From Kiritimatiellia bacterium (GTDB taxonomy: Bacteria > Verrucomicrobiota > Kiritimatiellia > RFP12 > UBA1067): a stretch of DNA of 7,993 bases. The stretch spans positions 1 to 7,993 of the forward strand of contig JAFYQC010000160.1 of assembly GCA_017547265.1 (NCBI GenBank), given 5' to 3'. Each line of letters starts with the position of its first letter. Within the stretch, counting starts at the first letter, position 1. This document shows positions 1 through 7,096 of this stretch, one piece after another. Both the position numbers and the translations under genes were made by a program. The notes under the pieces were generated by a model that worked only from the letters and a program-made list of their open reading frames with translations, did not search any database and was not told the origin of the DNA.

Positions 1-1035
1 CCATACAAGCATAAGTAGATAGCCGAAAAGCTCCACGCTCTCCTCGATAAAGCGACCGAAGCTGACAGCGTCTGCGACGCCAAGCGTCTGCCATACAGCG
101 GCCCGTCCAAGCGACTGCGAGACAAAAAGCAGTAGCGCCACACCACAGGCAAAGAGCGGAAAACGCCGGGAACGTCGCATGGTCTTCAACCCAGGATAGA
201 CAGTCTTGGCATAACGCACTGTCACTGCCACGAACGTTACAGTCACGCCTGTAAGCGCCCATGGCCAGATGCATGCGCCAAACGCTCGGTTCAGCATGAA
301 GTCTGCCTCTCTAATGGCCATGTCAAGGAAGAACGCCGCGAGCAACGCATGTGCGCCACGCCCTGACTTCAAGCGAATTGCGCAAATCGTCATGAGCACG
401 CCGCACACACCAGCAATCGCAAGTCCCGCGCATTCTACGAGACCGTTCTCCGCACATGCCGTACCAAACACGAAGATGTCTGCCCAAATTGCGGCGCCAG
501 CCATGACCGCCGCGAGAAGCGGTATGAGGACGTCAAGCGCAAGCCCGAGCCACACGCGGCGGCGGGCGGCGCGAACACGCGCATCGTCGCCATATTGCAT
601 GGGTCGGAACGGTATCGGATCCACGTTCGGCGAGGCAAGGGCGGCGAGCTGGTGTTCTGTCTCTTCTGGAGTAACCGACGAGTGGACCACGTTGGAGCGT
701 CCCGTGAGAGCCCGGAACGACCTCTTGAGCGCATATACATTCGCATCTACCACAAGCTCGTGCCCGCATGTGTCGCGCTCGCGCTTCCATACCGGCGAGG
801 GATCTTCGACAACTATGACGCGAAACGGCCCCGTTCCGCACTTTCTTGCCTTGTTGCGCCAGATGCGCCAGCTACGCCAGCCGTAGAACGCCGCAAGGTT
901 TGCAGCGAAATGCCGCTTCGGCCACGTCACTTCAAACGACTGCAAGACTTTGAACCGCGCCGAAATTTCTGCGGAGATACTGTCCTCGAATGCACGCGCT
1001 TCCGACCACAGCACAAATAGAAATCTATTTCCCAT
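1..1035 (-). CDS. Membrane protein of unknown function with N-terminal soluble domain (partial, runs off left edge)
   Basis: The frame is open for 345 codons from the ATG at 1035-1033 to base 1 with no stop, so the C-terminus is missing. Residues 1-135 look soluble: a start MGNRFLFVLWSEAR, then CGTGPFRVIVVED near 66-78, an LTGRS turn near 110-114 and EETEHQL near 124-130. I recall this pattern from uncharacterised proteins in surface-polysaccharide loci but cannot assign a reaction. From about residue 160 the protein is hydrophobic, with likely membrane segments near 160-188, 202-222, 228-240, 255-276, 293-312 and 330-345, and with READF at 242-246 and EESVE at 331-335 as charged motifs in the membrane part. 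Its start overlaps the end of the acyltransferase gene by 11 bases, so it is the fifth gene of the operon. A weak GAG-type ribosome site precedes the ATG. The ORF and membrane character are secure; function is unknown. Confidence 0.8.
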   Translation of the reverse strand, partial: MGNRFLFVLWSEARAFEDSISAEISARFKVLQSFEVTWPKRHFAANLAAFYGWRSWRIWRNKARKCGTGPFRVIVVEDPSPVWKRERDTCGHELVVDANVYALKRSFRALTGRSNVVHSSVTPEETEHQLAALASPNVDPIPFRPMQYGDDARVRAARRRVWLGLALDVLIPLLAAVMAGAAIWADIFVFGTACAENGLVECAGLAIAGVCGVLMTICAIRLKSGRGAHALLAAFFLDMAIREADFMLNRAFGACIWPWALTGVTVTFVAVTVRYAKTVYPGLKTMRRSRRFPLFACGVALLLFVSQSLGRAAVWQTLGVADAVSFGRFIEESVELFGYLLMLVW

Positions 1036-1972
1036 ACTCACGCTCGCGGCTTACAAGTTGCGCAAGCTCCTCTGCGTTTGGAGTCTTTCGGAAATAGCGG
1101 TAGTTGAGTACCCAGCACGACGGATGGCGTCGGATCACACACTCCAAGTCGTGAATGCATTTCTGAGTAAACCCCCAGATGTCGCGGGCGTCTTCTGGAC
1201 GATAGGAACTGACAACCTCGCAGCGCCAGCGGCCGTCCTTTAACGGACGGCTCCACGCTATGACCACAGGTGCCTTGCCCTTCGCCGCGAAAAAAGCAGG
1301 CGCGGCCGAGACGGGAACGGGGCGACCGAAGAAACGCACCCATATTCCGCCGTTCTTCGGCTTCACGACCTGGTCGACGAGTAGCCCGAGCGACTTGCCG
1401 TCCTTGAGCCCCTGCATCAGCGGACGAAACGCGCCGTCTGCATGGACAATCTCCTGCCCAATTGAACGACGAGCCCTCATGAGAAGATTCGTCATGCCGC
1501 TTGTGCCGATGTCCTTTGCGACCGACATCATCCGGTGGCCCTCGAGGAACGCGAGCTGCGAAAGTATCTCCCAGCAGCCAAGATGCGCCGACACGGTGAC
1601 AGCGGGACGGTTCGCCGCGAGAAACGCCTTTCCCTCCTCGCTCATCTCGCCAGCGGCGGCAGCGCGCGCCTTCGCGTTGCGGCAGGTCCAGAAAGCATGT
1701 CCGACAGTCCTCGCCATGCTGCGGTAGGAACGGCGCACGATCTTATCTGCACCGACTACGTCGCGCCCATAGATGACGCGCAGGTTGGCGAGAGCAAGCG
1801 AACGCCCGCGCCTGTCGAAAAAGTACATAATGCCGGCGGCCAAGTCGCACACGGCGAGCATTGCGCGGCGAGGCAAGGTAGAGAGGACAAGGTAGCCGAG
1901 AAAGACGCCCACCCACTCAAGCGGGAGGCGCAAGGCCCTCAAAATCCTCTTCTCCCTACGATGCAGTCTCAT
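1025..1972 (-). CDS. LpxL/HtrB-like lipid A-type acyltransferase
   Basis: The 315-residue product matches the size and layout of the lysophospholipid/lipid A late acyltransferase family (E. coli LpxL has about 306 residues), which moves a fatty acyl chain from acyl-ACP to a glycolipid at the inner face of the inner membrane. A hydrophobic N-terminal anchor lies at about residues 19-52. The catalytic HX4E motif is HLGCWE with His130 and Glu135. LLVDQ follows at 197-201, then VRFFGRPVP near 212-220 and a C-terminal HPSCWVLNYRYFR near 283-295, all in family order. The ATG at 1972 overlaps the ligase stop as ATGA, with GGAG four bases upstream of the start. Sequence upstream of this ATG in the same frame is the ligase's membrane tail misread as a cysteine-rich peptide. 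Acceptor and acyl chain are unknown; it may be a paralogue serving this operon and not core lipid A synthesis. Confidence 0.88.
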   Translation of the reverse strand: MRLHRREKRILRALRLPLEWVGVFLGYLVLSTLPRRAMLAVCDLAAGIMYFFDRRGRSLALANLRVIYGRDVVGADKIVRRSYRSMARTVGHAFWTCRNAKARAAAAGEMSEEGKAFLAANRPAVTVSAHLGCWEILSQLAFLEGHRMMSVAKDIGTSGMTNLLMRARRSIGQEIVHADGAFRPLMQGLKDGKSLGLLVDQVVKPKNGGIWVRFFGRPVPVSAAPAFFAAKGKAPVVIAWSRPLKDGRWRCEVVSSYRPEDARDIWGFTQKCIHDLECVIRRHPSCWVLNYRYFRKTPNAEELAQLVSREREYGK

Positions 1973-3582
1973 TCGGCTCCAGCAGAAAGGAATAGTATGA
2001 AACAGACGGCTATGACGACAAGCGCAAGCGCAACAATGGCAAGAAGCGCAAGCGCGAGCCACCAGCCGTGTGGAACGGGCAGCGCATGGCGACTTTTCTG
2101 GCGCGACTTAGGAGGCGGCGCGACGGGAAGCCGTATCTTGCCAGACGACGTGCGCGGAAAAGGTGCACCGCGCACGACAACGCGCTTGATGCGCTTGTAA
2201 AGTGGCAGAGCCCTGTTTACCGCGGCAACTGCGCCGCGGACCTCGGCCTCCGGGATATCCGCAAATATCTCGGCCGTAACCGTGCGGCTCTCAGATTCGC
2301 CGGTCACTACAGCCTCAAGTATCCCAGGGCACGAAAGCAGAAGCCCCTCAAGCTCCTCTGGCGCGATCTTCTTGCCAGACGATAGGACAATCGTGCGCTT
2401 TGCCCTGCCAGTTATCCAGACATATCCGTCCGCGTCTATACGACCGATGTCGCCAGTCTTGAACCAGCCGTCCGGCGAAAGGACTGCGGCAGTCTCCTCA
2501 GGCGCGCGATGGTAACGCAGCATCACGTTCGGCCCGCGTACCATTAGCTCGCCCTTCTCCGACACTTTCGTCTCGACGCTCGGGAGAGTCGAAACCTTTC
2601 CCGCGCTTCCGCGACGCGAGGGCTCGCCGCACGGCGCAAGCGAAAACAGTGCGGATGTCTCGGTGAGACCGTACCCAGTCAATACGCGTATGCCGAGCGC
2701 CGCAAGGCGGTCGTCCGTGCGCGGCGAGATCGGCGCGCCCCCGACAAGCACCCACTTAAGCCCCATTACGCCATGCTGCTCGCACTTCGCCGCGAGGATG
2801 TCGGAAAGAGCCGGGACAAGAAACGCAAAGTCCACGCGGAAACGATTCACTGCGTCGTATATGCGCCTAAAGTCGGGGCAGACGCCAAGCGCGACGCCGT
2901 TCACAAGCATCAAGTAAGTCACCGCAATACCGAAGATGTGGTGGAGCGGCAGAAGCATGAGCGAGCGGTCTGTCATGCCCATCTGCAACACCTTGCTGCC
3001 CGACTCCGCGAACGACTCTATCGCCGCAAGGGTAAGCTCCGCCCCGCGCGGAACCGTCGTCGTCCCACTCGTAAAGACCATCGTCGCGACAGTCGGGGAT
3101 CCGTCCTCCTCGGCCCGCTGGGGGCCTGGTCCGTCCCAAAGCGCGAACGCCTCGTCCGAATGCCCGCCCTCCATGAAGCTGTCGGCGGCAAGCGAGCTGA
3201 ACCCGACGCGCAGGATGTTTGGCATGCGGCGCGCAACCTCGAGCGCCTTGTCGCCGTGAAGCGACGAATGGGCAAGCGTCTTCGCGTCGACAAAAGCAAG
3301 TCTTTCGCATATCTCGTCAGCCGAAAGGTTTACGTCAAGCGGAACGGCGCACGAGCCAGAGAGAAGGCATGCCGCGTGAGCGACAATCCACTGGTAGGAG
3401 TTCTCGCCGAGAATCCCGATCTTGGCACGAGGGCAGTACTTCCCGATTGCCCACACTACGGCCGCGATGTCGTCGGTGAACTGTTTCCACGAAATCGGAA
3501 CCGACCTGTCGCCAGACGCTACGAGAAACGCCGGGGCGTTTGGCCGCTCGACACGAAACTTCCTGAACGCCTCGAAAATCAC
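1969..3582 (-). CDS. AMP-forming acyl-CoA/acyl-ACP synthetase-like ligase with C-terminal membrane anchor
   Basis: This 537-residue member of the ANL superfamily should activate a carboxylic acid as acyl-AMP and pass it to CoA or an acyl carrier. Motifs appear in order: ATP loop VFTSGTTTVPRGAELT (169-184), VGGAPIS (280-286), GYGLTETS (303-310), GWFKTGDIG (372-380), hinge region ITGRAK (390-395) and PRTSSGKIRLP (476-486) with catalytic Lys482. The ATP loop differs from the usual TSGTTGxPKG at two positions. After residue 487 comes a basic linker (KSRQKSRH) and one long hydrophobic helix at about 507-534, then a few residues, so the enzyme appears tail-anchored with its catalytic part in the cytoplasm. 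The start is a GTG at 3582-3580 that overlaps the upstream TGA and has an excellent AAAGGAG eight bases before it. The acid used is not predictable; the next gene suggests a fatty acid. Confidence 0.88.
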   Translation of the reverse strand: MIFEAFRKFRVERPNAPAFLVASGDRSVPISWKQFTDDIAAVVWAIGKYCPRAKIGILGENSYQWIVAHAACLLSGSCAVPLDVNLSADEICERLAFVDAKTLAHSSLHGDKALEVARRMPNILRVGFSSLAADSFMEGGHSDEAFALWDGPGPQRAEEDGSPTVATMVFTSGTTTVPRGAELTLAAIESFAESGSKVLQMGMTDRSLMLLPLHHIFGIAVTYLMLVNGVALGVCPDFRRIYDAVNRFRVDFAFLVPALSDILAAKCEQHGVMGLKWVLVGGAPISPRTDDRLAALGIRVLTGYGLTETSALFSLAPCGEPSRRGSAGKVSTLPSVETKVSEKGELMVRGPNVMLRYHRAPEETAAVLSPDGWFKTGDIGRIDADGYVWITGRAKRTIVLSSGKKIAPEELEGLLLSCPGILEAVVTGESESRTVTAEIFADIPEAEVRGAVAAVNRALPLYKRIKRVVVRGAPFPRTSSGKIRLPVAPPPKSRQKSRHALPVPHGWWLALALLAIVALALVVIAVCFILFLSAGAE

Positions 3583-4616
3583 GAGTAGATCTCCTTTGCC
3601 CACTCGTATTGCTCGGAATGGGATTCGCCAGCCGCCGTCTCGACGAGATAGCGAACGACGCGACACGCATCAAAGAGCCGGCGGTACTTTCGCATCCCAG
3701 CCGCCGCGACCACGCGCCTCGTCTCGTCGTGGGTGTTATACCAGGATATCCTCTCCACAAGATCGTCAGGCGCATGGAAATACACGGTCTCGTCCTTCGT
3801 GAAGAAATCCTGCATGGAATTGCCGTCGTACTGGAATGTCAGGATGCCGTTCGCCATGAGGTGCGTAATGCGATCGGAAGCATACCACTTCCAGCCCTCG
3901 AAACGGTTAATGGAAAGCCCCATCTTCGACGCAGCCAGCGCTTCCTCGTACGCGCGGCCTACGACAAGCGGACGCCCCATCCCGAAGAAACCTAGTCGCA
4001 CCTTGGGGTCGATCTTGGGGAGAAGCTCCGCGAGAAGCGCCTTGCGCTGGTCTGCGTCGGCAGGCCGCCCCGCGAAGAAAAGGTCGTACTCGAAGTCAGT
4101 CTTAGCGGAATTGTCCTCGACCTCGAAAGACGGATCGCTCGGGTTCGGATAGAATCCGACGACGTTTTTCCCGGTCGTCCACTCCTTTAGCTTGTCGCCA
4201 GCCGTCGTGACGAATATCGCGTCGCACGAATCCATGCGCCTGCGAATCTGCGCGCAGCAGTGCTCGGTCTCGACAGGGTCGCAGTTGATGTGGACGATCC
4301 TGACGCCTGGTGCGGCCTCGCGCATCGCGAAAAGCGTCTCGTTCGCAATGTAGTCGCAGTGCGCGACGAAGACGAAGTCGGGGCGCCAATTGCGCACCGT
4401 CTTGAGAAGCCGATCGTTCATCATCTTCGCGCCAATGCTGCGCATAAAACCGAGCGGCGCGAGAAAGCGCGCGATGTCGCGCTCGGAAAAGGTCAGAACC
4501 TGCCAGCCGTTTCTGATCGCCCCTGCAGCCAAGCGCATGTCAATGCCGCTTCTCCCGTTCCCCCAGTGACGGATCAGGAAGTTCCCTACGAAAAGAATGC
4601 GAGGCGATTTCTTCAT
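3579..4616 (-). CDS. CgeB-like glycosyltransferase (GT-B fold)
   Basis: The product has 345 residues and looks like a cytoplasmic GT-B enzyme of the 'Glyco_trans_1_2'/CgeB-like type, which transfers a sugar from a nucleotide-activated donor. The N-terminal Rossmann half starts ILFVGNFLIRHWGNG (7-21) and includes RPDFVFVAHCDY (78-89), VHINCDP (108-114) and SCDAIFVTTAG (130-140). The C-terminal half has EYDLFFAGR (176-184), RLGFFGMGRP (207-216), an ASKMGLSINRFEGW stretch (229-242) and ASDRITHLMANGILT (246-260), with the glycine that typically precedes the donor-site strand. The ATG at 4616 overlaps the stop of the preceding gene as ATGA, and GGAG lies ten bases upstream. An open frame continues upstream to 4868, but that part is arginine-rich low-complexity translation of the GT4 gene in the wrong frame. 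Donor and acceptor sugars cannot be read from sequence. Confidence 0.85.
   Translation of the reverse strand: MKKSPRILFVGNFLIRHWGNGRSGIDMRLAAGAIRNGWQVLTFSERDIARFLAPLGFMRSIGAKMMNDRLLKTVRNWRPDFVFVAHCDYIANETLFAMREAAPGVRIVHINCDPVETEHCCAQIRRRMDSCDAIFVTTAGDKLKEWTTGKNVVGFYPNPSDPSFEVEDNSAKTDFEYDLFFAGRPADADQRKALLAELLPKIDPKVRLGFFGMGRPLVVGRAYEEALAASKMGLSINRFEGWKWYASDRITHLMANGILTFQYDGNSMQDFFTKDETVYFHAPDDLVERISWYNTHDETRRVVAAAGMRKYRRLFDACRVVRYLVETAAGESHSEQYEWAKEIYS
3591..3597 (-). promoter_or_regulatory. Shine-Dalgarno site fixing a GTG start
   Basis: AAAGGAG on the minus strand lies eight bases before the GTG at 3582. It is the strongest ribosome site in the window and settles the ligase start on GTG, not on the in-frame ATG 84 bases further upstream inside the preceding gene. 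It sits within the last codons of the upstream glycosyltransferase gene, as expected for coupled translation. Confidence 0.85.
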
Positions 4617-5758
4617 TTCGGCATTTCTCCGTGAAGTTCGCGATAGATTGCAAGGGTCTTTTCGCACATCTTCGCCGTCGAGAAGTCCGCGCGCACGGAC
4701 TCTACCGACGCCGCGCGCATCTTGGCCTTGGCCTCGGCCGACATCTCGAGCATCTCGTCGAGCTTTTCGGCCATCGCCTTTGCGTCGCCCGGCGGAACGA
4801 GAAAACCGGTCTCGCCGTCCTTCACCGTCTCGCATGCGCCGCCGTGGGCGGTTGCAAGGACGAGACACCCGGAGGCCTGTGCCTCTGGAATCGTGCGCCC
4901 GAACGCCTCGGGTTGCGCCGAAGAGGCGTTCACGACGATGTCGCTAAGCGCATATACGACCTGCATCTCAGACGTGTGGTCGCGGAAGACCACTCGTGTC
5001 TCGTCGGGAAGCTTGCCGGCCATAGTGCGAAGACTGTCTGAATATTCGGTGCGCCCCTGGTCGGAGCCAAGTATGAGGACGCCATACCGATGATTTCTCA
5101 TCATCCCAAGCGCCTCAATGAATATCTCCTGCCCTTTCCAGCGGGTGAGGCGCCCTGGGAGCGTTATGACCGGATAGTCCTTCTCAAAGCCGTACTGGTT
5201 CGTCTTCTTCGCCTCCGCCACGTCGCGTGGCACCGCATCGGGACTAAAAAAGCTTGTATCCGCGCCACGGTGAACGAGCACGATCTTTTCTGGATCGACG
5301 CAATCGTATGTATCGAGAATATGCTGCCGCACGTAGTTCGAGACGGCTATGGTCCGCTCGCCCTTGAGCATCACGCGGTTGTATGGGACTTTAAGAAACT
5401 TCGGGCTTGTGCCGTACACGCCGTGGAAAGTCGCCATCCACTTGACGCCACACTTCTCGGACGCCCACTTTACCGCCCATGCAGGAGCACGGCTCCTGAC
5501 ATGCATCAGAGTAACGCCCTCCGCCTTGCAGTATTCTGCAAGTTTTTTCGCGCAACCGCGCAGGACAAACGGGTTTTTCCTGTCGAGAGGGAGCGCAAGA
5601 TGCTCTACACCAAGGTCGTCAAGAGCGTGGACAAGCCGTCCGCCCGCGCTTGCGACGGCATTGGGGATGCCAGCGTCCGTCAGCGCGGTGGCGATTTCAA
5701 GTGTGCCGCGCTCGACGCCGCCCTGTTCGAGCGCCGGAAGAACCTGTAGAATCTTCAT
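4613..5758 (-). CDS. GT4-family glycosyltransferase
   Basis: The product has 381 residues with the standard two Rossmann domains of retaining GT-B enzymes, and probably adds a sugar to a membrane-linked acceptor on the cytoplasmic side. The donor/acceptor loop is GGVERG (13-18). The linker region has AVSNYVRQHIL (138-148) and HRGADTSFF (163-171). The C-terminal domain opens with PGRLTRWKG (201-209) and carries the EX7E signature, Glu284 and Glu292, in EAFGRTIPEAQASG, then TGFLVPPGD (317-325) for nucleotide-sugar binding. The start is the ATG at 5758, which gives MKILQVLPAL. An upstream in-frame ATG at 5836 would place the promoter inside the coding region and adds an unrelated peptide, so it is rejected. 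No clear Shine-Dalgarno precedes the ATG. It is the first gene of the operon and reads into the next through an ATGA overlap. The exact sugar is unknown. Confidence 0.92.
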   Translation of the reverse strand: MKILQVLPALEQGGVERGTLEIATALTDAGIPNAVASAGGRLVHALDDLGVEHLALPLDRKNPFVLRGCAKKLAEYCKAEGVTLMHVRSRAPAWAVKWASEKCGVKWMATFHGVYGTSPKFLKVPYNRVMLKGERTIAVSNYVRQHILDTYDCVDPEKIVLVHRGADTSFFSPDAVPRDVAEAKKTNQYGFEKDYPVITLPGRLTRWKGQEIFIEALGMMRNHRYGVLILGSDQGRTEYSDSLRTMAGKLPDETRVVFRDHTSEMQVVYALSDIVVNASSAQPEAFGRTIPEAQASGCLVLATAHGGACETVKDGETGFLVPPGDAKAMAEKLDEMLEMSAEAKAKMRAASVESVRADFSTAKMCEKTLAIYRELHGEMPK

Positions 5759-5797
5759 GCGGCAGGTCTTGTCCGTTGTCCATTCATATTTGGTGAT

Positions 5798-5806
5798 ATT
5801 ATACCA
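5798..5806 (-). promoter_or_regulatory. Extended -10 promoter of the glycolipid operon
   Basis: On the minus strand this reads TGGTATAAT, a perfect -10 hexamer with the TGn extension. Transcription would start near 5791, giving a leader of roughly 33 bases before the GT4 ATG at 5758. No convincing -35 hexamer lies at the usual distance, which is tolerable for an extended -10 promoter. Confidence 0.7.
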
Positions 5807-5807
5807 T

Positions 5808-5843
5808 AATTGGCAGGCGCACGACGAACCCATCAAGCCAATT
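5808..5843. other. Possible operator dyad between divergent promoters
   Basis: AATTGGC at 5808-5814 and its inverse GCCAATT at 5837-5843 are seven-base arms 22 bases apart. They lie just upstream of the minus-strand -10 element. GCCAAT occurs a third time at 5884-5889, overlapping the cysteine desulfurase start. The arms are short and widely spaced, so this may be chance; no regulator gene is adjacent. Confidence 0.25.
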
Positions 5844-5869
5844 TAAGACACCGCCGACAAGGGCTTTTT

Positions 5870-5878
5870 TGGTATAAT
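5870..5878 (+). promoter_or_regulatory. Extended -10 promoter of the cysteine desulfurase gene
   Basis: TGGTATAAT with a TATAAT hexamer at 5873-5878 lies only nine bases before the ATG at 5888. The predicted transcription start is around 5885, so the mRNA would be leaderless or carry two to three leader bases. A T-run (5865-5870) precedes it, and no clear -35 hexamer is seen. Confidence 0.75.
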
Positions 5879-5887
5879 ATATAGCCA

Positions 5888-7084
5888 ATGCAAAGAACAG
5901 TCTATTTCGACAACAATGCCACGTCGCCGATCGCTCCTGAGGTGAAAGACGTCATGCTGCCGTTTTTCGGCAAGCTCTACGGCAACCCGAGCTCGATGCA
6001 CGCGTTCGGCGGGCAGGTGGCCAAATTCGTGGACAGGGCGAGGGAAGAGGTAGCGGCGTTCCTCAACTGCTCGCCAGAAGAGGTCATTTTCACTTCGTGC
6101 GCCACAGAGTCCGACAACTCCGCGATACGTGGCACGGCCGACTGGTTTGGCAAGGACCTCAAGGTTATAACGACGGCAGTCGAGCATCCCGCGGTTCTCC
6201 AGCCCGTCCGCCGCCTCAAGGCGCTCGGTTTCGAGACGGTGGAGCTTCCGGTAAACGGCGTCGGGCAGATCGATCTCGACCAGCTTGCCGCGGAAATTGA
6301 CTCCGCGAAAGCCGCGAACCGCCCCGTCCTCGTCTCGACGATGTGGGCGAACAACGAGACTGGAACCGTCTTCCCAATCGAGAAAATCGCCGAAATCTGC
6401 AAGGCGCGCGGCGCGATCTTCCATACCGACGCGGTGCAGGTCGCAGGCAAGATCCCGGTAGACGTTAAGAAAGTTCCCGTCGACATGCTCGCTATGTCGG
6501 GCCACAAGTTCCACGCGCCCAAGGGGATTGGCATCTTCTACGTCCGCAAGGGAACGAAGGTCAAGCCCTTTATGCTCGGCGGGCATCAGGAAGGCGGTCG
6601 CCGCGCGGGGACGGAGAACGTCCCCTACATCATCGGCCTTGCGAAGGCGTGCGAACTCGCGCGGCTCGGAATGGCAGACGAGGCGAAGAAACTTACGGTG
6701 CTAAGAGACAAGCTCGAGGCGGGGATCCTCGCGTCCTGCCCAAATGTCCGCGTAAATGGCGACAAAGCGCACCGCCTCCCGAACACGCTGAACGTCTCGT
6801 TCGAGTATATCGAAGGCGAGGCGATCGCCTACCGCCTTAGCGACATAGGAATCTGCATTTCGACAGGTTCCGCATGCGCGTCGGGCTCTCTCGACCCGAG
6901 CCATGTCATACGCGCGATGGGCGTTCCCTTCACCGCGATCCACGGTTCGGTGCGCTTCTCGCTCAGCCGCTATTCGACTGAAGCCGAAGTCGACTACGTG
7001 CTTGAAAAGCTGCCGCCCATCATCAAGGGGCTTCGCGACCTCTCGCCTTTCGGCCCCGACAAAGACGTTAGCACATTTCAATAA
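5888..7084 (+). CDS. Cysteine desulfurase, NifS/IscS family
   Basis: This 398-residue, cytoplasmic PLP enzyme converts L-cysteine to alanine and an enzyme-bound persulfide that feeds Fe-S cluster assembly and other thiolation pathways. The key residues are present: the N-terminal YFDNNATSP, the phosphate-binding FTSCATESDN (68-77), His100 in VEHPAV stacking on PLP, Asn155 in WANNETG, Asp181 in HTDAVQ, Schiff-base Lys207 in SGHKFHAPKG, the GGHQEGGRRAGTEN stretch (231-244) and catalytic Cys330 in STGSACASG. Length and the class I active-site loop fit NifS/IscS and not SufS; FTSC in the phosphate loop recalls NifS. No IscU, IscA, IscR or nif genes are in the window, so the partner scaffold is unknown and I give no symbol. 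The ATG at 5888 is right because the conserved N-terminus begins at residue 6. There is no Shine-Dalgarno, which agrees with a leaderless message. Confidence 0.95.
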   Translation: MQRTVYFDNNATSPIAPEVKDVMLPFFGKLYGNPSSMHAFGGQVAKFVDRAREEVAAFLNCSPEEVIFTSCATESDNSAIRGTADWFGKDLKVITTAVEHPAVLQPVRRLKALGFETVELPVNGVGQIDLDQLAAEIDSAKAANRPVLVSTMWANNETGTVFPIEKIAEICKARGAIFHTDAVQVAGKIPVDVKKVPVDMLAMSGHKFHAPKGIGIFYVRKGTKVKPFMLGGHQEGGRRAGTENVPYIIGLAKACELARLGMADEAKKLTVLRDKLEAGILASCPNVRVNGDKAHRLPNTLNVSFEYIEGEAIAYRLSDIGICISTGSACASGSLDPSHVIRAMGVPFTAIHGSVRFSLSRYSTEAEVDYVLEKLPPIIKGLRDLSPFGPDKDVSTFQ

Positions 7085-7096
7085 TTAAAAAACATC

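Noticed and set aside
269..1020. Plus-strand open frames opposite the left-edge membrane protein
   Set aside because: Their translations are low-complexity Arg/Ser/Ala-rich with no motifs, whereas the minus-strand frame is open throughout and has membrane segments and operon context.
1973..2062. Cysteine-rich N-terminal extension of the acyltransferase
   Set aside because: It is the hydrophobic tail of the ligase read out of frame, not a metal-binding domain.
3583..3666. ATG start for the acyl ligase 28 codons upstream
   Set aside because: The GTG at 3582 has a near-perfect Shine-Dalgarno and overlaps the previous stop, and the extra residues have no family counterpart.
4617..4868. Arginine-rich 84-residue N-terminal extension of the CgeB-like transferase
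   Set aside because: It is the GT4 C-terminal coding region read in another frame; the ATGA overlap start at 4616 fits the family N-terminus.
5759..5836. In-frame upstream ATG extending the GT4 gene by 26 residues
   Set aside because: The extension contains the minus-strand TATAAT promoter and encodes a peptide unlike the family N-terminus; MKILQVLPAL at 5758 is the normal start.
5843..6586. Long minus-strand open frame antisense to the cysteine desulfurase
   Set aside because: It is a shadow of a strongly conserved plus-strand gene; its product shows no recognisable motif and covers the promoter.
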